From contig JBIIYQ010000165.1 of NCBI GenBank assembly GCA_044346745.1, positions 1 to 5,719 of the forward strand: a stretch of 5,719 bases of DNA. Reading direction: 5' to 3'. Positions 1-5,719 of this stretch are shown in pieces (positions within the stretch are counted from its first letter, which is position 1; each line of letters starts with the position of its first letter). Origin of the DNA: UKL13-2 sp044346745 (GTDB lineage: Bacteria > Pseudomonadota > Gammaproteobacteria > Burkholderiales > Usitatibacteraceae). Under the pieces are notes generated by a model. That model was not told where the DNA came from, ran no database searches, and was given only the letters and a program-made list of their open reading frames with translations. The translations under genes were made by a program, and so were the position numbers.

Positions 1-554
1 ATTTCGCCCGCCACAAAACCAAGCAAGGCCGCACCCAGCGTAATGATGATTGGGAATCGCTCCATTAACTTCATGAGTATGGTGCTGGCGAAGATGATCA
101 GCGGGATGGAGATTGCCAAACCAAGAACCAGCAAAGAAAGTTTGAATTCTGCCGGTGCCGCGTCTGCCGCGGCCGCGACTGCGATAACGTTGTCCAGACT
201 CATTACGAGATCCGCAATCAAAATAGTTTTGATCGCCGCGAGTAAATTGGAATGTCCCGCAATGTTTGCGCCCTCATCTTCGGGAACCAAAAGTTTGATG
301 CCGATCCAGATCAACAAACCGGCACCAACAATCTTAAGCCACGGAAATGCAAGCAGCTTGACGGCAAAGACCGTCAACACAATCCGCATAATGATCGCCG
401 CGCCAGAGCCCCAGAAGATCGCCAGCTTTTGCTGCCGGCCTTCCAGACTTCGTGCAGCGAGCGCAATCACAACAGCATTATCTCCAGAGAGGATGATATT
501 GACGCCGATGATTTTCAGCAGCGCAGTCAAAAACAGCGGATCGAGAAAGTCCAT
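1..554 (-). CDS. TerC/YjbE-family integral membrane protein (partial, C-terminus beyond left edge)
   Basis: Seen: 184 codons are readable from ATG at 554-552, with no stop before the window edge. Translation gives a strongly hydrophobic protein with about six membrane segments (roughly residues 7-34, 43-69, 72-90, 104-130, 138-161, 167-183). Two acidic motifs typical of the TerC superfamily are intact: LSGDNAVVIALAAR at 22-35 (D25) and DLVMSLDNVIAVA at 115-127 (D115, D121). Known: this subfamily (YjbE-like, usually about 220-240 residues) consists of inner-membrane proteins; several TerC relatives act in Mn2+ efflux or metal loading of exported proteins. Inference: a metal-ion transporter, probably Mn2+, missing perhaps 40-50 C-terminal residues here. 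The ATG is chosen because the MDFLDPLFLTALL N-terminus matches how the family usually begins; the frame stays open upstream without another convincing start. No clear Shine-Dalgarno precedes it. It is transcribed divergently from the transglycosylase gene. No yybP-ykoY Mn2+ riboswitch, known upstream of some relatives, was recognised. Family is sure; substrate is not. Confidence 0.93.
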   Translation of the reverse strand, partial: MDFLDPLFLTALLKIIGVNIILSGDNAVVIALAARSLEGRQQKLAIFWGSGAAIIMRIVLTVFAVKLLAFPWLKIVGAGLLIWIGIKLLVPEDEGANIAGHSNLLAAIKTILIADLVMSLDNVIAVAAAADAAPAEFKLSLLVLGLAISIPLIIFASTILMKLMERFPIIITLGAALLGFVAGE

Positions 555-590
555 TGGAAAAATTAGCCAGTACAAGACAGAGTGGATGAT

Positions 591-625
591 CGCAAGTGCG
601 CGGCCGTGAAGACTCGCAGCTGCGA
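591..625. promoter_or_regulatory. Paired palindromic candidate operator sites (CGCA-N2-TGCG twice)
   Basis: Seen: CGCAAGTGCG at 591-600 and TCGCAGCTGCGA at 614-625 share the inverted repeat CGCA-N2-TGCG, and both are preceded by T. The second is a perfect 12-bp palindrome. Their centres are 24 bp apart. They lie in the gap between the divergent TerC-family and transglycosylase genes, about 36-46 and 60-71 bp upstream of the TerC-family ATG. Inference: a binding site for a dimeric transcription factor acting on one or both genes. No specific regulator is recognised from the motif. The rest of 555-695 holds only the weak promoter-like elements noted separately. Confidence 0.35.
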
Positions 626-678
626 ACCGAGAAGAGCGTCGTTGGCATGCAAAAGACAGCGCGGTGCGAACGACCAGC

Positions 679-695
679 TACAATAATACTCAATC
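679..695 (+). promoter_or_regulatory. Possible -10 region immediately upstream of the transglycosylase ATG
   Basis: Seen: TACAAT at 679-684 overlaps AATAAT at 682-687, and the first in-frame ATG follows at 696. Either hexamer resembles a sigma-70 -10 box and would place transcription initiation within a few bases of the ATG, giving a leaderless or near-leaderless message. No convincing -35 hexamer lies 16-18 bp upstream, and there is no Shine-Dalgarno. If translation really begins downstream (TTG 789 or GTG 825), this would instead be an ordinary promoter with a leader of about 95-135 nt. Weak support. Confidence 0.3.
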
Positions 696-2984
696 ATGGA
701 ACGCTCTTTCGCCTCATCTCGATTTTTCTTCTTCGCCAGAATCTCATTTGCGCTGCGCTCACACAATTTTTGCGGCAGCGCAACAGAATTGTCGAAGTGC
801 ATTTGTGCGACAAACGCGCACCGCGTGTTTTACGCCGCCGCGCTCGCCTTGACATTGACCTTTGGCAACAACGCCACCGCCAACGCGGCGAGCCCGGTCG
901 ATCCAGCGGCCGCGACAGGTCAAGTCCCTTTTGGTGCCGCCAAATCTAGCCAACCGCTCAGCCAGATCGAGCGTGACTGGCTGAACGCACGCGCCGCTTT
1001 TGAGCGCCGCGATATCGCCGCGCTTGAGACCGCAAAAGAGCGATTTGATCGGCGCAGTGATTTTGTTCTCGCACCCTACGTAAGGTATTGGTGGATCAGC
1101 GCACAATTTGCACAAAGCGCACAGTTCTCACTAACGCTCGAATCTGACATCACCCGTTTGATCGCCGCGAATGGTGATGCCCCCTTCGTTGATCAGCTTC
1201 GTCGTGACCACTTGCGCGCGCTCGGGAAACTCGAATCCTGGTCGCAATTTGCGCGGTTTCAGGCCGGCTATACGGGGGACGACAACGAAGTTGCGTGCCA
1301 GCGATTGCGTTATCGCTACCAACTGGGCGGCACCGATCGTAGCGGTGCTGTTGCGGATGCTCGGAGCCTACTACTCACCGCCAAGCCCGCTGCCCCGCCC
1401 TGTTACGACCTGTTCGATAAGCTCGTTGCGGCCCAGAACATCTCAGAAGATGATCTGTGGCGGCGTGCGCGTCCGCTGTTTGATGCCGGCCAACTTGCCG
1501 ATGCACGACAAACAGTTGCATTGATACCGAATACCCGCGCCGGCTTCGAAGCGTCAACCGCAGCGGCCAATCTGGATCCCCGCCAGTTCCTTTCCAAATC
1601 TACACTGCGGCCGGAGGACCGCGCGCAGGTGGAACTCACCTTATTTGCAATCACGCGATTGGCGCGCACTGCACCCGAAGCAGCCGCTTACTGGGTAGAC
1701 AAAAACACTGCAAAACTGCCGAAGTCCGCGTTATCCCACGCGTGGGCACAGATCGGCCTGCATGCCGCAATGCAGCTTCAACCAGACGCACTGACGTGGT
1801 TTGCCAATGCGCGCGCGGCCGACAACCAATACGTCCTAAATGACCAGCAAGCCGGTTGGCTCGTGAGAGCGGCGCTACGCGAATCGTCGGTGGATCCGGG
1901 GCAATGGACGAATGTGCGACGCACGATTACCGAGATGTCGGAGACAGAACGTCGCGATCCGACTTGGCGCTATTGGCTGGCACGGTCCATGGCAACATCG
2001 ACCAATGCCAATGATTTGACTGCCGCCCGTGTGTTGCGCGAAACTCTTTCGCGGGAGAATCACTTCTATGGCGTGATGGCGACCGAAGAGTTAGGGCTGT
2101 CGATCAAGCCGAATTTCCAAAGCGTTAAGCCCGCCGACGACGCCATCGCAAAACTCAGGGAACGTGCAGCGGTGAAACGCGCGTTTGCACTTTATCGACT
2201 GGCCGACTTAAAACCCGAGATTAAAGACTTGCGCGGCGATGCGCTTCGCGAGTGGGTGGTTGCCATGCGCAACGCGGACGACGAGACGCTGTTGGCAGGC
2301 GCCGAAATCGCCCGTCAGCAGGGCCTTCCTGACCGCGCCATCAATACCGCCGAACGCACCAAAAACGTTCATGACTTCAGCCAACGTTATCCGCTGCCGC
2401 ATCGTGAGCCCCTGAAATCCAATGCAGCGACGTTCGGGCTGGACGAAGCGTGGATCTACGGACTTATTCGCCAGGAAAGTCGGTTTATGACAGAGGCAAG
2501 GTCAAGCGTCGGTGCGATTGGTTTGATGCAGCTAATGCCAACCACCGCCAAATGGGCCGCCAAACAGGTTGGGGTTAAGGATTACTCGGCGAATCGGGTT
2601 TCAGACGTCGGTATCAATCTTTCATTAGGAAGTTTTTACCTCAAACACGTGCTCGATGATCTCGGCCATCCCGTGCTCGCCACCGCCGCATACAACGCGG
2701 GTCCCGGTAGGGCGCGACGGTGGCGCGCGACAGTGCCGCTAGAAGGCGCAATCTATGCAGAATCGATTCCGTTTAACGAAACCCGCGATTACGTCAAAAA
2801 AGTGATGCTCAACAAGTGGTACTACGGCCATCGAATCCACGACAAGTCGGCTCCGCTATCGGAGCTGATGGGTACCGTTCCAGCCAAGCCCGGCGCAACA
2901 ACAGCGAGCGTCGACCGCGCTCCCGCCGGGATATCGACTTTGCCCAATCCACCCAACCATCAACTCGCAGCGGTTATCCGCTAG
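696..2984 (+). CDS. slt: Soluble lytic murein transglycosylase (Slt70 type, GH23)
   Basis: Cleaves the MurNAc-GlcNAc bond of peptidoglycan with 1,6-anhydroMurNAc formation, in the periplasm. Seen (762-residue reading): a hydrophobic signal-like segment at 45-57 ending in ATANA-A near 64/65; a long Ala/Leu/Arg-rich helical region (about 85-460) matching the Slt superhelical U-domain; a linker to about 570 ending in YPLPHREPL (565-573); then the catalytic SLT domain. In it are GLIRQESRF (589-597, catalytic Glu594), VGAIGLMQLMPTTA (605-618), LGSFYLKHVL (644-653) and AYNAGPGR (665-672). A Pro/Ala-rich tail follows from about 718. E. coli Slt70 is about 645 residues, so this is somewhat long. The start is uncertain: ATG 696 puts about 40 residues before the signal-like core; TTG 789 would give a typical signal peptide with K, H and R in its n-region; GTG 825 would lack positive charge. 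None has a Shine-Dalgarno. First gene of a probable slt-SDR-GST operon. Family very sure; N-terminus not. Confidence 0.95.
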   Translation: MERSFASSRFFFFARISFALRSHNFCGSATELSKCICATNAHRVFYAAALALTLTFGNNATANAASPVDPAAATGQVPFGAAKSSQPLSQIERDWLNARAAFERRDIAALETAKERFDRRSDFVLAPYVRYWWISAQFAQSAQFSLTLESDITRLIAANGDAPFVDQLRRDHLRALGKLESWSQFARFQAGYTGDDNEVACQRLRYRYQLGGTDRSGAVADARSLLLTAKPAAPPCYDLFDKLVAAQNISEDDLWRRARPLFDAGQLADARQTVALIPNTRAGFEASTAAANLDPRQFLSKSTLRPEDRAQVELTLFAITRLARTAPEAAAYWVDKNTAKLPKSALSHAWAQIGLHAAMQLQPDALTWFANARAADNQYVLNDQQAGWLVRAALRESSVDPGQWTNVRRTITEMSETERRDPTWRYWLARSMATSTNANDLTAARVLRETLSRENHFYGVMATEELGLSIKPNFQSVKPADDAIAKLRERAAVKRAFALYRLADLKPEIKDLRGDALREWVVAMRNADDETLLAGAEIARQQGLPDRAINTAERTKNVHDFSQRYPLPHREPLKSNAATFGLDEAWIYGLIRQESRFMTEARSSVGAIGLMQLMPTTAKWAAKQVGVKDYSANRVSDVGINLSLGSFYLKHVLDDLGHPVLATAAYNAGPGRARRWRATVPLEGAIYAESIPFNETRDYVKKVMLNKWYYGHRIHDKSAPLSELMGTVPAKPGATTASVDRAPAGISTLPNPPNHQLAAVIR

Positions 2985-3002
2985 AAAATCCGGCCGTCGA
3001 AG

Positions 3003-3971
3003 ATGAAAAAAATTCTGTTGTTGGGCGGCAGCGGCTTTATCGGCGGCGCCATCGCCGAGGCGCTCGCCAAGCGCGGTGATTTTGTCACCGTACCAACGCG
3101 TGATCGTGAGCGCGCCAAACATCTGTTGTTGCTGCCAACCTGCGAGGTTGTATCAGCCAACATCCGCGAACCCGACACGTTAGATGGCCTCGTCCGAAAC
3201 CACGACGTCGTGATTAACCTTGTGGGCATATTGCACGGCGATTTCGAGGCGGTTCACGTCGCATTCCCTAAGCTGGTGGCGGAATGCTGCGCGCGACACG
3301 GCGTTGGACGACTGATACACATGAGCGCGATTGGCGCAGACGTTGCGGGGCCAAGCCAGTACTTGCGATCGCGCGGTCGCGGTGAAGCGGCGGTAAGAGA
3401 AGTTGCGGCGCGGACAGGACTCGCGGTGACAATGTTTCGTCCGTCGGTGGTTTATGGAGAGCGTGACAAATTCCTGAATATGTTCATGGGTTTGGTAAAG
3501 ATGTTTCCAGTCATCCCGCTCGGCTCACCGGATGCGACATTTCAAGTTGTCTGGGTGCAGGACGTCGCCCGCGCCGTCACCATGGCCATCGATCTGCCGC
3601 AAACTATTGGCCATACCTATCCACTAGTAGGACCGAAGGTTTACACGCTCCGACAGCTCATTGAATTCGTCATTCAGATTTCCGGTAAACAACGCATGGT
3701 GGTTGGATTAGGTGCAGGGCTTTCGGCGCTACAAGCAACTGTGTTTGAGTTCTTGCCCGGCAAGATAATGACCCGCGATAACGTGGCTTCGATGCGAACA
3801 CCGAATACCTCAAGCGAACCGTTCCCGGTTATCTTCGGCCGACCGGCTGCGATGGAAGATACCGTGTACGGCTATATGCACCTTGGTAGTGGCGCTGGAA
3901 GGGGCCGCTACCAACACTTCCGCGAGGGAGTTCCTAAAGACGCAAATCAAGCGCCGGATCACAAATCGTAA
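3003..3971 (+). CDS. Complex I NDUFA9-like atypical SDR (NAD(P)-binding protein)
   Basis: Seen: 322 residues opening with a Rossmann beta-alpha-beta and nucleotide-binding GGSGFIG at 8-14, then an acidic/polar second strand, NLVGIL (72-77), HMSAIGA (106-112), YLRSRGRGE (120-128), FRPSVVYGERD (145-155) and a C-terminal part with LPGKIMTRDN (251-260). This order fits the bacterial NDUFA9-like branch of extended atypical SDRs, which are usually about 300-330 residues. Known: NDUFA9 is an accessory subunit of mitochondrial complex I; the bacterial homologues are largely uncharacterised and are often simply called NAD-dependent epimerase/dehydratase. No nuo genes are in view, so a complex I role cannot be claimed. 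Oddity: the usual Lys of the YxxxK pair is Arg124 (Tyr120 kept), so classical SDR catalysis is doubtful. The start ATG 3003 is fixed by the Rossmann fold; upstream is only GAAG touching the ATG, a poor ribosome site. It lies 18 bp after slt and 11 bp before the GST gene, suggesting co-transcription. Confidence 0.9.
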   Translation: MKKILLLGGSGFIGGAIAEALAKRGDFVTVPTRDRERAKHLLLLPTCEVVSANIREPDTLDGLVRNHDVVINLVGILHGDFEAVHVAFPKLVAECCARHGVGRLIHMSAIGADVAGPSQYLRSRGRGEAAVREVAARTGLAVTMFRPSVVYGERDKFLNMFMGLVKMFPVIPLGSPDATFQVVWVQDVARAVTMAIDLPQTIGHTYPLVGPKVYTLRQLIEFVIQISGKQRMVVGLGAGLSALQATVFEFLPGKIMTRDNVASMRTPNTSSEPFPVIFGRPAAMEDTVYGYMHLGSGAGRGRYQHFREGVPKDANQAPDHKS

Positions 3972-3982
3972 TCGGAACCAAC

Positions 3983-4675
3983 ATGCTTACACTCGTCATC
4001 GGCAACAAGAACTATTCATCTTGGTCAATGCGACCGTGGCTGATTTTGCGGGCGCTAAACATTCCCTTCGAAGAGGTGATGCTGAAGTTTCATTCGGCGG
4101 ACTGGGATGCAAAGATTGCGCATTACTCGCCCTCGAAACTCGTGCCCGTCTTGTGGGATGGAGAGGTTGGTCGCCGAGAGAGCGTCTGCGTTTGGGAATC
4201 GAATGCAATTTACGAATACCTGGCGGAGCGATTTCCCGACAAACACGTCTGGCCCGGAGAAACGAAGGCTAGGGCCTACGCGCGTGCCATCGTCGCCGAA
4301 ATGCACGCGGGGTTTCGCCCACTAAGAATGGCAATGCCGATGAACATTCGCGCAAGGCATCCGGGTCTAGGCATGAATGACGACGTCGCCAAAAACATCG
4401 CCCGAATCGAGGCGCTTTGGCGGGAGGCCCGCGAGCGATTCGGCCACCCGTCCGGAAACGGCCCATTCCTCTTTGGTGCGTTTTCGGCCGCCGACGCGAT
4501 GTTTGCACCAGTTGTAATGCGCTTTATGACGTACTCGCCCGCACTTTCGCCGCACACCGAATCCTATTGCGCCGCCGTTCGCGCGCATCCCTCGGTCTTG
4601 GCTTGGCAAACCGACGCACTCGCCGAAACTGAGTTTGTGGCGGAAGACGAGCCGTACGCGGTCGCCGCCACATAG
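3983..4675 (+). CDS. Glutathione S-transferase family protein
   Basis: Seen: 230 residues with a full two-domain GST layout. The thioredoxin-like N-domain starts MLTLVIGNKNYSSWSMRPWL, where the Ser/Tyr cluster at 11-15 is the likely thiol-activating site. SPSKLVPVL at 49-57 carries the cis-Pro (P55) that holds the glutathione backbone, and WESNAIYEYL at 71-80 carries the Glu-Ser pair (E72-S73) that binds its gamma-glutamyl part. The helical C-domain includes FLFGAFSAADAMFAPV (162-177) with the N-capping box S168-x-x-D171. Known: such proteins are cytosolic and use glutathione for conjugation, isomerisation or reduction; this NKNYSSWSMRPW-type group is widespread in Proteobacteria and mostly uncharacterised. 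The substrate cannot be told. A short stretch (GEVGRRESVC, 60-69) between the cis-Pro strand and the Glu-Ser motif looks a little longer than in typical members. GGAA at 3974-3977, 5 nt before the ATG, is a plausible ribosome site. It is the third gene of the probable slt operon and is followed by hairpins and a candidate terminator. Confidence 0.93.
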   Translation: MLTLVIGNKNYSSWSMRPWLILRALNIPFEEVMLKFHSADWDAKIAHYSPSKLVPVLWDGEVGRRESVCVWESNAIYEYLAERFPDKHVWPGETKARAYARAIVAEMHAGFRPLRMAMPMNIRARHPGLGMNDDVAKNIARIEALWREARERFGHPSGNGPFLFGAFSAADAMFAPVVMRFMTYSPALSPHTESYCAAVRAHPSVLAWQTDALAETEFVAEDEPYAVAAT

Positions 4676-4685
4676 AAATGAAACT

Positions 4686-4718
4686 CCCCGACGGACGGGC
4701 GTTCCCAGTCAAAACTGG
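4686..4718 (+). other. Two short hairpins after the GST gene
   Basis: Seen: CCCG (4687-4690) and CGGG (4696-4699) can pair around a 5-nt loop. CCAGT (4705-4709) and ACTGG (4714-4718) can pair around CAAA. Both stems are short (4 and 5 bp). They lie between the GST stop codon and the candidate terminator and may fold as part of the 3' end of the operon transcript. No known RNA family is recognised. Confidence 0.3.
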
Positions 4719-4724
4719 CTGAAA

Positions 4725-4750
4725 TCGCCCGCCAATAGGCGAGTTTTGTT
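4725..4750 (+). terminator. Candidate Rho-independent terminator after the slt-SDR-GST operon
   Basis: Seen: TCGCC at 4725-4729 can pair with GGCGA at 4738-4742 across an 8-nt loop; alternatively CGCC (4730-4733) pairs with GGCG (4738-4741) around AATA. The run TTTTGTT follows at 4744-4750. It sits 50 bp after the GST stop codon and about 60 bp before the cca ATG, where an operon end would be expected. The stem is only 4-5 bp and the T-run is interrupted by G, so termination may be weak and read-through into cca is possible. Confidence 0.4.
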
Positions 4751-4800
4751 CGCCGCCGTCATTCACCGCCGGCGTCAAGAGTCGGTAAGCCGATTCGCGA

Positions 4801-4812
4801 CATAATCAAACT
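4801..4812 (+). promoter_or_regulatory. Possible -10 element directly before cca
   Basis: Seen: CATAAT at 4801-4806 differs from the sigma-70 -10 consensus at one position and ends 6 nt before the cca ATG at 4813. Initiation at the usual distance would start at or next to the A of ATG, giving a leaderless message. There is no clear -35 hexamer 16-18 bp upstream and no Shine-Dalgarno before the ATG. The remainder of 4751-4800 holds only GC-rich sequence with the self-complementary CGCCGGCG at 4767-4774. Confidence 0.3.
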
Positions 4813-5719
4813 ATGAAAACCTATACCGTTGGCGGCGCTGTCCGTGATCAATTGCTCGGCTTGAGCGTGACGGATCGCGACTATGTGGTGGTTGGTATGA
4901 CGCCGCATCAAATGATTGAAGCCGGTTTCAAGCCGGTGGGTGCGGACTTTCCGGTTTTTCTGCACCCCAAAACCCACGAAGAATATGCGCTCGCCCGCAC
5001 CGAACGCAAAACCGGTCCGGGCTACAAGGGTTTCACTTTCCATGCGGCACCCACCGTCACCCTTGAAGAAGATTTGGCACGACGAGACCTGACCATCAAC
5101 GCGATGGCTCGCGACGACGCAGGGCACATCATCGACCCTTACGGCGGGCAGGCCGACCTAAACCACAAACTGTTGCGACACGTCAGTGATGCGTTTCGCG
5201 AAGATCCGGTTCGTATTCTGCGGACAGCCCGGTTTGCCGCCCGATTTGCCAAGATGGGCTTCACCGTGGCCGAAGAAACGATGGCGTTGATGCGCGAGAT
5301 GGTCGAGGCCGGCGAGGTTGACGCACTGGTCGCCGAGCGCGTTTGGCAGGAGCTGGCGAGGGGACTCTCTGAAGCCACCCCCTCACGTATGTTTGAAGTC
5401 CTGCGTGGTTGCGGGGCGCTTGCGCGTATCGCGCCGGAAATTGATCGTTTGTGGGGGGTGCCGCAATCCAGCGCTGTCCATCCCGAGATTGATACCGGCG
5501 TGCATGTGATGATGGTGATCGACTACGCCGCACGAACTAAGGCCAGCTTGCCGGTTCGCTTCGCTGCACTTACACACGACCTTGGCAAGGCAGTCACGCC
5601 TTCGCAATTTCTTCCCCGTCATCCCGGCCATGAAGCCAAAAGTGCGGTGTTAATCGATGAGCTTTGCGCGCGTCTGCGTGTACCCGCCGATTGCCGTGAC
5701 CTCGCCGTGGTCGTCGCGC
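4813..5719 (+). CDS. cca: Multifunctional CCA tRNA nucleotidyltransferase with HD domain (partial, C-terminus beyond right edge)
   Basis: Adds or repairs the 3'-terminal CCA of tRNA from CTP and ATP, without a nucleic-acid template, in the cytosol. Seen: 302 full codons of a protein usually about 400-415 residues long. The nucleotidyltransferase head has VGGAVRD (6-12), the metal-binding pair D21/D23 in TDRDYVVVG, ARTERK (61-66), the nucleotide-selecting RRDLTINAM (90-98) and EDPVRILRTARFAARF (130-145). HPEIDTGVH (223-231) and the HD phosphohydrolase signature THDLGK (254-259, H255-D256) follow. Known: E. coli Cca has the same spacing, and its HD domain adds phosphatase and 2',3'-cyclic phosphodiesterase activity, so this is the HD-containing class I bacterial type rather than an HD-less enzyme. 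The ATG at 4813 is supported because MKTYTVGGAVRD matches the family's usual N-terminus exactly. No frameshift or missing key residue is seen. It is separated from the GST gene by 137 bp with a candidate terminator and its own -10-like element, so it may be transcribed independently. Confidence 0.97.
   Translation, partial: MKTYTVGGAVRDQLLGLSVTDRDYVVVGMTPHQMIEAGFKPVGADFPVFLHPKTHEEYALARTERKTGPGYKGFTFHAAPTVTLEEDLARRDLTINAMARDDAGHIIDPYGGQADLNHKLLRHVSDAFREDPVRILRTARFAARFAKMGFTVAEETMALMREMVEAGEVDALVAERVWQELARGLSEATPSRMFEVLRGCGALARIAPEIDRLWGVPQSSAVHPEIDTGVHVMMVIDYAARTKASLPVRFAALTHDLGKAVTPSQFLPRHPGHEAKSAVLIDELCARLRVPADCRDLAVVVA

Noticed and set aside
43..609. Long plus-strand open frame of 188 codons
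   Set aside because: It lies antisense to the TerC-family gene, whose membrane segments and SGDNA/SLDN motifs are unmistakable. The plus-strand translation has no recognisable domain.
555..695. A yybP-ykoY (Mn2+) riboswitch upstream of the TerC-family gene
   Set aside because: This RNA is known upstream of some relatives, but reading the minus strand of the gap shows none of its conserved purine-rich core sequences, and the gap is short.
3883..4272. Plus-strand open frame of 129 codons spanning the SDR-GST junction
   Set aside because: It overlaps the ends of two well-supported genes in another frame and shows no domain. It is a coding shadow.
4678..4722. A 14-codon open frame (ATG AAA CTC ... 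TGA) right after the GST stop codon, a possible leader peptide for cca
   Set aside because: It is too short to judge, has no ribosome site of its own, no run of regulatory codons, and it ends before the candidate terminator hairpin without an obvious attenuation layout.
4759..5127. Minus-strand open frame of 122 codons
   Set aside because: It is the antisense shadow of the N-terminal part of cca, which matches its family residue by residue.
1..5719. A previously undescribed defence, mobile or multi-gene system
   Set aside because: All substantial coding regions belong to known families with intact motifs. I saw no direct-repeat array, transposase, integrase, toxin-antitoxin pair, tRNA or compositional break.

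Overview
The window looks like an ordinary housekeeping stretch of a Proteobacterium, most likely a Betaproteobacterium (Burkholderiales or a relative). That placement is inference. It rests on the gene order (Slt-type lytic transglycosylase, NDUFA9-like SDR, GST, cca), on the close residue-by-residue fit of the Cca protein to the gamma/betaproteobacterial HD-containing type, and on the moderately GC-rich composition. No marker gene is present to settle it.

Layout: (1) 1-554, minus strand, a TerC/YjbE-type membrane protein whose C-terminus lies beyond the left edge. (2) 555-695, a divergent intergenic region with two copies of the inverted repeat CGCA-N2-TGCG, one of them the centre of a perfect 12-bp palindrome, and a weak -10-like element just before the next gene. 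(3) 696-2984, plus strand, a periplasmic soluble lytic transglycosylase of the Slt70 type, with all catalytic-domain motifs intact but an uncertain start. (4) 3003-3971, an NDUFA9-like atypical SDR. (5) 3983-4675, a cytosolic glutathione S-transferase family protein. Genes 3 to 5 lie 18 and 11 bp apart and probably form one transcript. (6) 4676-4812, an intergenic region with short hairpins, one followed by a T-rich run, and a CATAAT element directly before the next gene. (7) 4813-5719, plus strand, the tRNA CCA-adding enzyme with its HD domain, cut by the right edge.

The genes do not form an obvious single pathway. They cover cell-wall turnover (slt), a putative NAD(P)-binding accessory protein, thiol chemistry (GST), tRNA 3'-end maturation and repair (cca) and a probable metal-ion transporter (TerC family). 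I found no mobile element, CRISPR array, tRNA, rRNA or novel multi-gene system. The points most worth a second look are the paired palindromic sites between the divergent genes, the repeated pattern of TAAT-containing elements 6-8 nt before start codons that lack Shine-Dalgarno sequences, and the ambiguous N-terminus of the transglycosylase.
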